Shown here: positions 1-9,387 of the stretch, in pieces
How positions within the stretch are numbered: the stretch's first letter is position 1
Layout: each line of letters opens with the position of its first letter
From: Chryseobacterium sp. Bi04
Lineage (GTDB): Bacteria; Bacteroidota; Bacteroidia; Flavobacteriales; Weeksellaceae
Reading direction: 5' to 3'
Assembly: GCF_918698085.1 (NCBI RefSeq)
Contig: NZ_CAKKLP010000020.1
Coordinates: 1 to 60,659 of the forward strand
DNA: 60,659 nucleotides
Notes under the pieces: generated by a model
Seen by the model: only the letters and a program-made list of their open reading frames with translations
The model's database searches: none
Told to the model about the DNA's origin: nothing
Translations under genes and position numbers: made by a program

Positions 1-322
1 ATAAGAGACAGATTTATTATATTTCTGTGATGAAATTTATAATTCCGCAAAGAAATAATTCAACAAAAAGAGATTAAAAAACCATATAAATTATTAAAAA
101 ACAACAAATTAAAAACAATAATCACTTACACACATTCATTAAACATTTCTTTATTATTTAAATTTTCAATAACAATATCATAAATAATAAAATGACATTT
201 CTCATAATATCTTCCCTCTTTACTTACAGCTACAGAATGTCTTTTCAAACCCAAGAAGATAATAGATAATGTGTATCATAGAATCTGTTAAAAATCTGCA
301 GTAAAAAGCTTAAATTTGCAGC
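1..322. other. AT-rich spacer upstream of mnmE
   Basis: No open frame with protein-like character is visible on either strand. The DNA is very AT-rich. A TAnnTTTG-type box lies at 311-318, only five bases before the mnmE start codon, so transcription from it would give a nearly leaderless message; no convincing -33 TTG partner is seen, so this may be chance. Confidence 0.4.
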
Positions 323-1708
323 ATGAATAACGATACCATTTGTGCACTGGCGACAGCCAATGGAATAGGCGCTTTAGGCATTATCAGAGTTTCGGGAAAT
401 GAAGCATTACCAATAGTTCAGAAAAGTTTTCCGGGTAAAAAACTGGAAAAGCAGAAATCTCATACCATTCATTATGGATATTTTATGGATGGTGAGGAAT
501 CTATTGATGAAGTGATGCTCTCTATTTTTCTGGCACCAAAAAGTTTCACTACAGAAAATTCTGTAGAAATTGCCTTTCACGGTTCCCCACATATTGGAAA
601 ACGTATTCTTGAAACCCTGATTAAAAATGGAGCAAGAATGGCTAAGGCAGGAGAATTTACCCTTCGTGCCTTTATTAATGGAAGGATTGACCTATCTCAG
701 GCAGAAGCGATTGCAGATGTTATTGCTTCAGAAAACGAAGCTTCCAGAAAGGTTGCCATTAGCCAGCTGAAAGGGGGAATTACCAACGAAATATCATTCT
801 TAAGAACTGATCTTCTGAATTTTGTTTCTCTTATTGAACTGGAACTTGACTTTGCTGAAGAAGATGTGGAATTTGCTGACAGAACCGCATTAAGTGGACT
901 GCTGGATAAAATCGAACTGAAACTTACTTCTCTTATCGAAAGCTTCCAGTATGGAAATGCCATCAAAAACGGAACTGCTGTTGCCATTATCGGAAAACCC
1001 AATGCCGGAAAATCTACCCTTCTTAATGCTCTATTAAAAGAAGAAAGAGCCATTGTAAGCAATATTGCAGGAACAACCAGAGATACCATTGAGGAAGTAC
1101 TCCACATCAAGGGACACGCCTTCAGATTAATTGATACTGCCGGACTTCGTGAAACCGTAGATGAAATAGAAGCGATCGGGGTAAAAAAAGCCAAAGAGAA
1201 AGTTGAAAATGCCAATATCCTGGTCTATCTTGCAGATGCTGCTACTGAAGATTATTCAGAGGATATTGAAATGATCACCTCATTATTGAGAGACGATCTT
1301 AAACTTATTATCTGTGCTACAAAAATTGATGAAGTAATTCCTACAAAATATGAAGCTATAGAAGATATCTTCAGAAATGCGTTTACCCATGAATTTGATT
1401 TCATAAAAATTTCCGCTGTTGAAAATCAAAATATTCAGGATCTTAAAAATGAATTATCCTCTTATGTTGAGCATTTAAAAACTGAAGAAAGCAATGTGGT
1501 TATTACCAACCAGCGTCACTTTGAGGCTTTACACAAATCACTGGATGCTGTACATCAGGTAAAAGAGGCCATTTCTGTTCAGATTTCTACAGAACTTTTA
1601 GCGTATGAGCTGAGAAACGCCCTGGAACATCTTGGGACGATATCAGGTGAAGTCACAAACGACGAAATACTGGGAAATATCTTCTCGAAGTTTTGTATCG
1701 GGAAATAA
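323..1708 (+). CDS. mnmE: tRNA modification GTPase MnmE (TrmE)
   Basis: MnmE works with MnmG to install the carboxymethylaminomethyl group on C5 of the wobble uridine of certain tRNAs, in the cytoplasm. The 461-residue length is normal for the family. The N-terminal formyl-folate binding domain covers about residues 1-117. A helical domain follows and carries an inserted G domain, with a P-loop beginning at G224 (GKPNAGKST), the switch motif DTAGLRET at 271-278 and a TKID variant of the NKxD base-recognition motif. The last residues are FCIGK, and the family's essential C-terminal cysteine is C458. It stands alone, transcribed towards the hipBA pair, with a 400-base gap after it. The identification is secure. 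Confidence 0.97.
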   Translation: MNNDTICALATANGIGALGIIRVSGNEALPIVQKSFPGKKLEKQKSHTIHYGYFMDGEESIDEVMLSIFLAPKSFTTENSVEIAFHGSPHIGKRILETLIKNGARMAKAGEFTLRAFINGRIDLSQAEAIADVIASENEASRKVAISQLKGGITNEISFLRTDLLNFVSLIELELDFAEEDVEFADRTALSGLLDKIELKLTSLIESFQYGNAIKNGTAVAIIGKPNAGKSTLLNALLKEERAIVSNIAGTTRDTIEEVLHIKGHAFRLIDTAGLRETVDEIEAIGVKKAKEKVENANILVYLADAATEDYSEDIEMITSLLRDDLKLIICATKIDEVIPTKYEAIEDIFRNAFTHEFDFIKISAVENQNIQDLKNELSSYVEHLKTEESNVVITNQRHFEALHKSLDAVHQVKEAISVQISTELLAYELRNALEHLGTISGEVTNDEILGNIFSKFCIGK

Positions 1709-2111
1709 ATTAGCTTTTCTTTGATTTCTTTTTCTGTCTTTTAGTTAACTATCAAGCAGTGACTTATAAACATATATAGGCTTTACGGCAGGATTTTTAA
1801 AACATACAGACATTATATACAATATATTCAAAACCATTATGCAATATAAGCTGTTTCAGAGTAATTATAAATTTGTTTAACTTTTTTCAACAATCAGATC
1901 AAATCCGTATTCAACTGGTTAAACTTTTTTGAATTGATTATTTAATTAAATATTTAAAAACAATCTAATTATAAAACAGTATTTCTTAAATTTTGCAGTG
2001 TAATTAGGTGGTTAATTTGACCATGTGTTCTACATATCTTGTAATAATCCCTTATATTTGTAATACAATAATATTATTTATTGCTAATTAATTATAATAA
2101 ATACTACTATT
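1709..2111. other. Spacer between mnmE and hipB with a putative -7 box
   Basis: No gene is visible. A flavobacterial -7-like box (TATATTTG) lies at 2053-2060, about 50 bases before the hipB start. An imperfect palindrome with CAATAA and TTATTG arms follows it, between the box and the gene, where a HipB operator would be expected. No clear terminator for mnmE is seen. Confidence 0.35.
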
Positions 2112-2417
2112 ATGTTATTTATTTCTTTGTCTAAAGTTCAAAAAAAACTGGTTGATAATATCCGGGAAAGACGATTGCAAATGAATCTAACACAGGAAGG
2201 ATTGGCTGAAAGATCAGGCGTTCCTTTACCAACTCTGAGGAAATTTGAGCAGAAAGGCTTGATCTCATTGGATTCATTTTTAAAATTGCTTTCAGTTGTT
2301 GGTGGTTTAGAAGAAATGGTTGATATTTTAAAACCGAAGGAACAGAGTTTTAAATCTATTGATGATGTACTAAAATCAGTGGAAAAGCCCATTAAAAAAA
2401 GAGGAAGCAGAAAATGA
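2112..2417 (+). CDS. hipB: HipB-like antitoxin, XRE-family DNA-binding protein
   Basis: This 101-residue protein has one helix-turn-helix domain of the XRE/Cro type at about residues 12-68 (LTQEGLAERSGVPLPTLRKF marks the two helices). It ends in a short basic tail, KKRGSRK. In hipBA modules HipB represses its own operon and neutralises the HipA kinase. Its stop codon overlaps the hipA start (ATGA at 2414-2417), so the two are translationally coupled. The N terminus MLFISLSK is longer than necessary, but no later start codon fits before the helix-turn-helix. The role rests on domain type plus its position directly before hipA. Confidence 0.85.
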   Translation: MLFISLSKVQKKLVDNIRERRLQMNLTQEGLAERSGVPLPTLRKFEQKGLISLDSFLKLLSVVGGLEEMVDILKPKEQSFKSIDDVLKSVEKPIKKRGSRK

Positions 2418-3643
2418 AAACATCCATCAAAGAAATAAAAGTAGGATTGAATTTTGGTTCTGGAATTCAACCCGTTGGTCGTCTGGCAATTCGTGATGGT
2501 ATTATCTATTTTCAATACGATGAAGAATTCCTGCAAACCAATATAGAAATTTCACCTATAAAACTTCCTTTGCAACGAGACGTGATAGAGCTTCCAAGAG
2601 ATCCATTTGAAGGTTTGGCTGGTGTTTTCAATGATAGCTTGCCCGACGGTTGGGGAAGATTGCTCTTTGATCGTATGCTTCGCTCGGAAGGAATTTCTTC
2701 ATCTGACATTTCACCACTTGACCGTTTAGCGTACGTTGGATTGCACGGTATGGGCGCATTGATTTATGAGCCGGATCAGAGTCCAGATAGTAGTAATAAG
2801 ATGATTGATTTGGACGTTTTGGCTACTCAAACAGAAAACGTTTTGCAAGGTGATTCAGAAGAAGTGATCGCAGAACTTTTGGCTTTGAACGGATCCTCTG
2901 CTGGAGCACGGCCAAAAGCATTGATTGGTGTTGATGCAGAGAGAAAAAATATATCATACGGAGCGAATTTGTTAAGCGATAATTTTGAACCTTGGATGGT
3001 AAAATTTCCAAACTCATTAGATGGAAAAGATGCTGGATCAATAGAATACGTTTACGCTTTAATGGCTGTAGATGCAGGAATTAAAATGCCTGAAGTTCAT
3101 TTGTTTCCTTCACAGAAAGGGAATGGCTATTTTGCCGTAAAGCGTTTTGATAGAGAAGCAAATCAGCGTCTCCATATGCATACGGTGAGTGGATTCGTTC
3201 ACAGCAATTTTAGGTTTCCATCTCTTGATTATGAAGATTTACTATCATTGACAGCTGTTTTAACCAAAGATATTAGAGAGGTAGAAAAAATGTTTCGGTT
3301 GGCAGTTTTCAATGTTATGGCACACAATAAAGACGACCATGCTAAGAATTTTTCGTTTTTGATGAATGAATTTGGTGAATGGAAATTATCACCCGCTTAC
3401 GACCTTACTTTCTCATCTGGACCAGGTGGCGAACAAAGCACTATGGTAATGGGAGAAGGACGAAATATTACCGTCAAACATCTGAATAAATTAGGAAGGG
3501 AAGCCAAACTATCAAAAGAATTCATAGAGAATGTTATTGAGCAAACAAGTTCTGCACTTTGTAAATGGTCAAATCTATCAAAAGATTCTGGAGTTAGTAA
3601 ATACAACAGAGAATTAATAAGTAGATTGATTAAAACATTTTAA
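2414..3643 (+). CDS. hipA: HipA-family serine/threonine kinase toxin
   Basis: HipA toxins phosphorylate translation factors, classically glutamyl-tRNA synthetase, and induce growth arrest or persistence. The 409 residues match full-length HipA. The N-terminal subdomain occupies about residues 1-110. A glycine-rich loop with GSSAGARPK follows at 160-168, and the catalytic loop HNKDDHAKN has D307, D308 and H309. The segment AYDLTFS a little later fits the metal-binding DLT motif. All key residues appear intact, so the toxin is probably active. It is coupled to hipB by a 4-base overlap. The target in this organism cannot be told from sequence. Confidence 0.93.
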   Translation: MKTSIKEIKVGLNFGSGIQPVGRLAIRDGIIYFQYDEEFLQTNIEISPIKLPLQRDVIELPRDPFEGLAGVFNDSLPDGWGRLLFDRMLRSEGISSSDISPLDRLAYVGLHGMGALIYEPDQSPDSSNKMIDLDVLATQTENVLQGDSEEVIAELLALNGSSAGARPKALIGVDAERKNISYGANLLSDNFEPWMVKFPNSLDGKDAGSIEYVYALMAVDAGIKMPEVHLFPSQKGNGYFAVKRFDREANQRLHMHTVSGFVHSNFRFPSLDYEDLLSLTAVLTKDIREVEKMFRLAVFNVMAHNKDDHAKNFSFLMNEFGEWKLSPAYDLTFSSGPGGEQSTMVMGEGRNITVKHLNKLGREAKLSKEFIENVIEQTSSALCKWSNLSKDSGVSKYNRELISRLIKTF

Positions 3644-4046
3644 TAGAAAATTTGAGCTTTTCTTGTTAAAATTGTAAATTGTTTTCGTCTTAAAAATAGA
3701 TAAAAATTGAGGTATACAGGCGAAATGTATCAATTATTACTGATGCTTTCGGGAATTGTCAATTATTTAATTTACAGCAATTTATAAGATTGCAGGTGTA
3801 CAAAAGTAGTACAAATGCTATTTTTATTTTAACTATGAAATCGATAAAACCCTTTATTCATAGGTGTTTGCAAAGACGAAATTCTTGCGAAAATGTAGAA
3901 AAAAAAGATGTTGCAGCATCTTAATCCTGTACCACTTTTGTACACCTCGATCTGCTTAAACCACCATTAATAAACACTTCTTTAGATATATTGGCAAATA
4001 AGCAGCAACCTATTGTATTGTCCTATTATTGGGGAGCACTATACTT
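3644..4046. other. Gene-free spacer with an inverted repeat pair
   Basis: No coding frame is evident. The stretch contains two opposed copies of a 19-base sequence (3794-3812 and 3929-3947), annotated separately, and a short internal hairpin GATG/CATC near 3907-3920. It is probably the scar of a small mobile element or recombination site next to hipA. Confidence 0.35.
3794..3947. repeat. Inverted repeat, two 19-bp arms 116 bp apart
   Basis: The left arm AGGTGTACAAAAGTAGTAC (3794-3812) and the reverse complement of the right arm (3929-3947) agree at 18 of 19 positions. Each arm contains two GTAC boxes, giving a partial dyad within the arm as well. The 116 bases between the arms hold no gene. 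This could be the ends of a miniature element or paired recombinase sites; no recombinase gene is adjacent. Confidence 0.55.
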
Positions 4047-4667
4047 TTAATGGATTTTATCAGAGTTTGTATCAAGAACAAATTTAAGGTTTGCAAAATC
4101 CGTATTGGCTTCAACCAGGGTACAGATTCCATTGCTGTAGGTGTAAGTAGTAGTGTTTCCGTTCGGCAGACTGATCCTGTATTTTTTGGAATTAATCTTC
4201 TGAATAGGAATCATTTTTTGAAATTTCTCCGAAAAAACAGATTTTATATTTTGAGGCTCATTAAAATATAAACTTGCAGTAGAGCTGAAAATGGACTGTT
4301 TTAGAGAGCCATTAGCTCCATCTTTATCCGAAAGATTGTAAAAACTTCCGTTCCAGGTAGCGGTGTTGTTCACTTTTAGTTTTCCGTTCATTGTTCGGTA
4401 AAGTTTGGCCTGCTGTAGAATATTCTGTTTAAAAGTGACATCCATTTTGTCGTAAATTTCAATACTGTAAATTATTTTTACTTTAGCTCGGGATTCAAAA
4501 AGGTATTCGGTGATATCGTCTTTTAAAGAACGTTCCACACGGATATTGCCAATGGTTCTATCGTCTTTTATAATAGAATAATTCAAATATTCTTTGGCAA
4601 TTGATGTTGTAATGTTTGCTTGAAGATTATTGTGCAACAATATCGAAAAAATCAGAAATGCTTTCAT
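4047..4667 (-). CDS. Secreted protein of unknown function, possibly DUF6134
   Basis: The protein has 206 residues. Its short N terminus (MKAFLIFSILLHNNLQA) looks like a signal peptide, so it is probably periplasmic or outer-membrane associated. The remainder is rich in beta-prone segments, with a conserved-looking core LPNGNTTTYTYSNGICTLVE near the C terminus. That core reminds me of flavobacterial secreted proteins grouped as DUF6134, but I cannot confirm it. No catalytic motif is visible. The gene stands alone and is followed by the 3.6-4.0 kb gene-free spacer. Function is unknown. Confidence 0.6.
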   Translation of the reverse strand: MKAFLIFSILLHNNLQANITTSIAKEYLNYSIIKDDRTIGNIRVERSLKDDITEYLFESRAKVKIIYSIEIYDKMDVTFKQNILQQAKLYRTMNGKLKVNNTATWNGSFYNLSDKDGANGSLKQSIFSSTASLYFNEPQNIKSVFSEKFQKMIPIQKINSKKYRISLPNGNTTTYTYSNGICTLVEANTDFANLKFVLDTNSDKIH

Positions 4668-5490
4668 TTTTTTATTTTTTTAAATAATAATGGCTTATTT
4701 TTATAAGGCTTTCTATTGATGTATATGGGTCCGAAACGAATTTTGATGAGTGAAAAATTTTAATACAAAGTATTTCATATGTACCAAACTGATATTGATT
4801 TCAGTTAATTTATCCGCCTGCTCCGAAAGATTCTAATAGGGCAGCTAATCAGAACAGCTACATTTTTCTTCGAACAAATTTGTGAAAATTACTTTTCCTA
4901 ATCATAATTTGACTCTTGTGTCTGCGATACCTGTTTTTAATTTTTCTACATTCATAATAAAATATTTATGATGCAAAATTAGGCTTAGGAAAGGCTTAGA
5001 ATGTTCCGCAGGATAAATGCGAACTTATACATTAATACAGTTTAACTAATTGAAAATAAACTATTTACTCACAATACTACGTTCCAATTTATAATTCTGA
5101 ACGTTGTTTTTTTTAAATTTTGGAAATTTAAGAAGATAATTTTTTAAAGCCGCTGATGCTGAAGAAAGTATAGTATTTTGAATTCATCGTTTCCTGTTCC
5201 CCATTTTTAGAATAATTTGGAACGCAGCCCATTTACCGGCTGTGAGATGAATACAATAACCTATATTTTTTGAAAAATTGGAAAGTTTGATGCGTTATAT
5301 TACACTGTTAACAAATTAAACAAAAATAAATAGGCTACAAAATGAAATCGCCATCTCGGTACAGGGATTGAAAAATCCTAAACATTCCAGTACTGTCAAG
5401 TATCAAAACATGGTGTACTTTCCGGAAATTGATATACAGGTACAGTGAATTAGTCAATGAAGTCATTTTCGACTTTCCTTTTTCAAATTT
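4668..5490. other. Gene-free AT-rich stretch before the IS remnant
   Basis: No intact gene is visible over about 820 bases. The part nearest the transposase remnant (about 5335-5490) remains open on the minus strand past the expected transposase stop, which may be chance. The rest is AT-rich and has many stops in all frames. This is probably decayed mobile-element DNA. Confidence 0.3.
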
Positions 5491-6358
5491 TCAAAAAGCA
5501 ATAACTATAAAAGCTACATAATTGAATCCTATCCAACTTGTTATTGTGGTATCAAATCTGTTTAGTATCGATCTGAAGCTATCAGATAAGCATTTGTTCT
5601 TTCTATTGCATATCGTTTTTTGTACAATTGCCCATTGAAGCAATGATCGTTATCTGTATCGGAGTTTCTTTTATTATGAGCAATATTTGCTATTAATCTC
5701 AGTTCTAATGTTTTTGAACGTAGATTTTCAGCATCAAATCCGGCATCAAAGTTCAGGAAAAGTCCATCCCATGAAATGCCTGATGCAGGTAAGACTGTTA
5801 TTTCTGTAAAATGCTTTTTCAATATTAAACAGGTCATTGTGATTCCCACAGACAGCATCAACATGGCTAAGGGTAGTCCATTTCTAAATATATAGCATTA
5901 GTTGTTTTACGCTTTTTCCGACCCCTGATAACCAACCGCTTAACCTCCCTTTAAGGCTAATGTATGGCTACCATCTGTATCTCCGCTAGATAAATCAATT
6001 TTTGATTTATTCTTTTGCACAATACCACTCCAGCAAGCTTCCCATATTCTGGCTTTACACCATTTAGATAATAGCCAAAGACCCTTTTATAATGAAGAAC
6101 ATCGTTGCTAAATAACTGCAATACAGGCAAAAGATTCCATTGAAGACCTGTTTTAAGTTTATATAAAATACAGTTAATAATCTCACAAACAGGAAATTTT
6201 GATTTAAAGCCTCGTTTTCCGATGGGAATATAAGGTACATTTCTAATTCTTACTTTGTACAAGGGATAGGATTTTTTTGGTTTAGCGACAATAATTTCCG
6301 AATCCCTTTTTTTTATTTCTAAATAAGCTATACAATGTTTTTGTAAAGTCAAGATCAT
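5491..6358 (-). pseudogene. Frameshifted IS5-type DDE transposase
   Basis: The minus strand holds a nearly full-length transposase broken into several frames. The N-terminal part (6358-5957) includes PIGKRGFKSKFPVCEI and KTGLQWNLLPV. The first catalytic segment, DGSHTLALKG, is in another frame around 5945-5975. RGRKKRKTTNAIYL follows near 5890-5930, then a frame (5864-5562) with NFDAGFDAENLR and the YKKRYAIERTNAYL signature of the Y-R-E motif. The C-terminal end, SFRSILNRFDTTITSW, is in a further frame and stops at 5491-5493. At least three frame changes make it non-functional. Terminal repeats could not be identified with confidence. Confidence 0.8.
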
Positions 6359-6556
6359 TTCAGTAATACGATGGAAACAACCTTCTTAAGATTAAAAAAT
6401 GGAAAGGATATCTTTACTCAAGTCAGCAACATTTATTGCCTTTGGTTATCTTCAGTCCAACCGTCTTTCCAGTAAGTTTTAAAATAATATATTTTTAGCT
6501 TTTTTTCTAAAGATTTTCTTATGTTTTGTTTGTTAGTGTGTGTGTGAGCAGAAGCA

Positions 6557-7192
6557 CTATTTTCCAAAGTACTTTTTCAATCTTATTTTAATTTTATCTC
6601 TGTCTTCTGGAAATGATCCTTTTGGCTTTCTTTCCCAACAATCAAGTCCCTGTTCCAAAGCCCATAATGCTTTATCTCTAAGGCCTGCAATTAAAAAAAA
6701 GTCACAAGCTTTATAATGAGAACATTCACTTTCAACAATTTCATTGGCTGCATTTTCCCAATTTGAAAGTCTATCCAAATAAGGTATTCCAATATTTAAA
6801 AAGTTTTTTTTTAGCACTGTCATAACATTTTCTCTTTCATTTTCGTCTATAATTTGAAAATGCAATTCTCTTTTGTTATCAATGATTGGGAATTCCCAAC
6901 CTTTAATATTCCAATCCATTGCTCCACCTAAACTGTCATTTATTGGTTTTTCACAAAATTCTTCCTTATGCCATTTCGAATATACGTTTGAAGACACTCC
7001 AAATGATGTCCAAAATTCTGCACATACATACTCTTGATTATATCTATTTAGTTGAAAATTGATAGTCTGAACAAAACCGTTTATTTTTCTCTTAAATATC
7101 AAAGTGCTTTTTGAAAATGTAAAACCAATTTGTGTCAATGGTTCAAATAATGTCATTTCAATATTAGTCGTTATTAATTCTCTTGGTTTCAT
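6557..7192 (-). CDS. DUF4304-like protein of unknown function
   Basis: The protein is 211 residues long with no signal peptide or membrane segment. The N-terminal half has alternating basic and aromatic residues (FTFSKSTLIFKRKINGF, INFQLNRYNQEYVCAEF) like DUF4304 proteins. The C-terminal half looks helical and contains ACDFFLIAGLRDKALWALEQ, which resembles a tetratricopeptide-like repeat. DUF4304 members often sit in variable regions and some are thought to act as immunity proteins; no partner toxin is seen here. An attC-like hairpin lies just upstream, between this gene and the AraC gene. The family call is tentative. Confidence 0.55.
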   Translation of the reverse strand: MKPRELITTNIEMTLFEPLTQIGFTFSKSTLIFKRKINGFVQTINFQLNRYNQEYVCAEFWTSFGVSSNVYSKWHKEEFCEKPINDSLGGAMDWNIKGWEFPIIDNKRELHFQIIDENERENVMTVLKKNFLNIGIPYLDRLSNWENAANEIVESECSHYKACDFFLIAGLRDKALWALEQGLDCWERKPKGSFPEDRDKIKIRLKKYFGK

Positions 7193-7703
7193 ATGGCTCT
7201 ATGATCTGTAAGTATTTCTGTTCACGTTTTGGGGCTTTGCGTTCGGGCAGAAAATGCGAGTTTGACGAAAGTCAAACCGAGGCACAAAAGCTGATATTAT
7301 TACTAAAGTTCAATTGAGAAACTGTTAATAGATTTTGCACTCAACCCCTGTCGCAAACCTTTGTTAGCTGTAGTATTTTTCCGAGTTATTTTACTATAAA
7401 ATTTTTCAACTTATACCATTCGTCCACTCTTCCTTTTGTTTGGTTAATAAAAAAGTAAAGATAAGCAAATCGAGGATATACGGAAGATATTTTAAAATCA
7501 AATCGTCATGGGCTTTTCACGAAAAGGATATAAGCATGGGGTAAGAAATATCCTCTCGCCGCCAAATTTTGGATAGATAAACTAAAGGTAGTGTCGCGAA
7601 GTATTTATTAATAAAATATCTTCCTTTTAACTGAATTAGTCAATCCTTAATCTGACAGTTGCAATAAATTAACAACTAAAAAATAATTAGAGTTATGACT
7701 ACT
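7193..7703. other. Spacer with attC-like hairpin
   Basis: No gene is visible. The part next to the DUF4304-like gene folds into the long hairpin annotated at 7234-7291. About 70 bases later the sequence TTTGTTAGCTGTAG (around 7360-7373) resembles the GTTAGC-type edge of integron-like cassettes that I recall from Bacteroidota genomes. The remainder up to 7703 is AT-rich and shows nothing recognisable. Confidence 0.3.
7234..7291. repeat. Long imperfect hairpin with GAAA loop
   Basis: The inner stem is perfect: GTTTGAC (7260-7266), loop GAAA (7267-7270), GTCAAAC (7271-7277). The outer arms at 7234-7246 and 7277-7291 pair imperfectly. Such folded, GC-richer blocks between small accessory genes are typical of cassette attC sites, but no integron integrase is in the window. 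A terminator is unlikely because no T-run follows on either strand. Confidence 0.5.
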
Positions 7704-8618
7704 TCAATTAAATGAATGTCTGAACTCCAAAGGCGAAACATTGGTCTTTATCTTGAAAAGTTTGCTGAATGATTGTGAATGTTCAAAGCCCAGTTCATAA
7801 GCAATTTCTGAAACGGATAGATTTGTTGTTGATAATTTTTCTTTGGCTTTTTCTATGATTGCACTCTGAATGTATTGTTGTGTATTTAACCCTGTGAAAG
7901 AACGCAACATATCACTCAAATAGCGTTGTGAAAGTTTTAATTCTGAACTGATATATTTCACTGTTGGCAAGCCATTTTTCAGACTATTTTCTCCTTCAAA
8001 ATAGGTGTTCAGAAGTTTGTCCAAAGAAGTAATGATATCGTGATTGACGGCTTTCCTCGTAATAAATTGCCTATTGTAAAAACGATTGCTGTAATTCAAC
8101 AACAATTCTATTTGAGATACCAAAACATCCTGGCTGAAATTGTCAATATTGTTATCTAATTCATTGACTATTGAAACAAATAAATTGGCTATAATCTCTT
8201 TTTCTTTTGCCGATAAAAATAGGGCTTCTGACACATCATAAGAGAAAAAACCATACTGATTTATTGTTTTCCCCAATGGATAATTCCGGATAAAGTCCGA
8301 ATGGAAATACAAGGCTATACCTTCATAACTTTCTGTATCTTCGGGTGAAAAAACAATTTGTTTAGGCTTCAAAAATGCTAGGCCTCCTTCTTCAAAATCG
8401 TAATATCCCTGTCCGTATTTTATCTGTCCTTTGAATGTAGGTTTAAAGGAGATCTTGTAAAAATCAAGACTTACTTTTTGTCCTTTTGGAAACACTTCAA
8501 TCGAAACATTATTATAATCAACCAGCACAATCAGTGGGTGCAATGGTGCAGGAAGTCCCAATAAGCGAACGAGTTGCGATATACTTTTAATATGGTTGAT
8601 GTCAGATTGTTGTTGCAT
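7704..8618 (-). CDS. AraC-family transcriptional regulator
   Basis: The protein is 304 residues long, with an N-terminal cupin-like effector domain (about 1-170) and a C-terminal AraC/XylS DNA-binding domain in the last 100 residues. The two helix-turn-helix units are visible as YISSELKLSQRYLSDMLRSF and SVSEIAYELGFEHSQSFSKL. It is the last gene of a three-gene minus-strand run, 19 bases after the SDR gene, so it probably controls the upstream reductase genes. In Bacteroidota this AraC type is commonly paired with SDR and aldo/keto reductase genes. The effector is unknown. Confidence 0.88.
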   Translation of the reverse strand: MQQQSDINHIKSISQLVRLLGLPAPLHPLIVLVDYNNVSIEVFPKGQKVSLDFYKISFKPTFKGQIKYGQGYYDFEEGGLAFLKPKQIVFSPEDTESYEGIALYFHSDFIRNYPLGKTINQYGFFSYDVSEALFLSAKEKEIIANLFVSIVNELDNNIDNFSQDVLVSQIELLLNYSNRFYNRQFITRKAVNHDIITSLDKLLNTYFEGENSLKNGLPTVKYISSELKLSQRYLSDMLRSFTGLNTQQYIQSAIIEKAKEKLSTTNLSVSEIAYELGFEHSQSFSKLFKIKTNVSPLEFRHSFN

Positions 8619-8637
8619 TTTTCGTTTACTAATTTAA

Positions 8638-9375
8638 TCAATTTTGTTTTGACGGACGAATAACAATGTCGCCAATTTCAACATCGTCAGGTTGGCTTAT
8701 TGCATACATCACAGCATTGGCTATGGCTATGGGGTTTATGCCGATTTGTTCCATTCCTTTTTGAATAGTTATTTTCATTTCTTCGTTTTTTAGGTTGTCC
8801 GCAAAATCTGTTTTCACAATTCCGGGCGAAATACCTGTAATTCGTATGTTTCCGTTTGATTCCTGACGAAACGCCTCTGCAATAGTTCGAATGGCATTTT
8901 TAGTCCCTGCGTAAACGCCTTGCATGGGCACAATCTTTATTCCTGAAGTTGAAATAATATTGACGACATGTCCAGATTGTTGTTGCTTGAAAACGGTAAC
9001 TGCAGCCGCCATCCCATACAAAACACCTTTGAGGTTAATGTCGATCATTTCTTCCCAACCTTCAATATCCAATTCGTCAATACGGCTTAGCTGGCTGACA
9101 CCGGCGTTGTTTACGATGACATCTAATTTTCCGTATTGCTCAACAGCTGTATTAACCAACCGGACTAGATCGGCTTTATTCTTTACATCAATTTGAGTAA
9201 AATTAGCAAAGCCACCTTTACTTTTTATTTCTTCAACAAGCTGCTGTAATTGCTCTGTTCGTCTTGCACCCAAAATAAGCTTTGCACCGTTTTTTGCCAA
9301 TTCCAGGGCGATGGCTCTACCTATTCCACTACTTGCACCTGTAATAGCAACTACTTTTCCTTTAATATTTTGCAT
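8638..9375 (-). CDS. SDR-family oxidoreductase
   Basis: This 245-residue protein is a classical short-chain dehydrogenase/reductase. The Rossmann cofactor motif TGASSGIG is at about residues 12-19, the NNAG motif at about 90-93, the catalytic serine in the IISTSGIK segment and the catalytic pair in YAGTK. An arginine in GARRTEQ just after the second strand suggests preference for NADPH. It lies 12 bases after the aldo/keto reductase and 19 bases before the AraC regulator, consistent with one operon. The substrate cannot be predicted. Confidence 0.9.
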   Translation of the reverse strand: MQNIKGKVVAITGASSGIGRAIALELAKNGAKLILGARRTEQLQQLVEEIKSKGGFANFTQIDVKNKADLVRLVNTAVEQYGKLDVIVNNAGVSQLSRIDELDIEGWEEMIDINLKGVLYGMAAAVTVFKQQQSGHVVNIISTSGIKIVPMQGVYAGTKNAIRTIAEAFRQESNGNIRITGISPGIVKTDFADNLKNEEMKITIQKGMEQIGINPIAIANAVMYAISQPDDVEIGDIVIRPSKQN

Positions 9376-9387
9376 TGTTGCCAGTTT

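Noticed and set aside
407..1215. Open frames on the minus strand inside mnmE
   Set aside because: They are antisense shadows of a strongly recognised gene and have no independent protein character.
4029..4271. Plus-strand frame of 80 codons at the end of the secreted protein gene
   Set aside because: It is antisense to a gene with signal peptide and conserved-looking core, and its composition is not protein-like.
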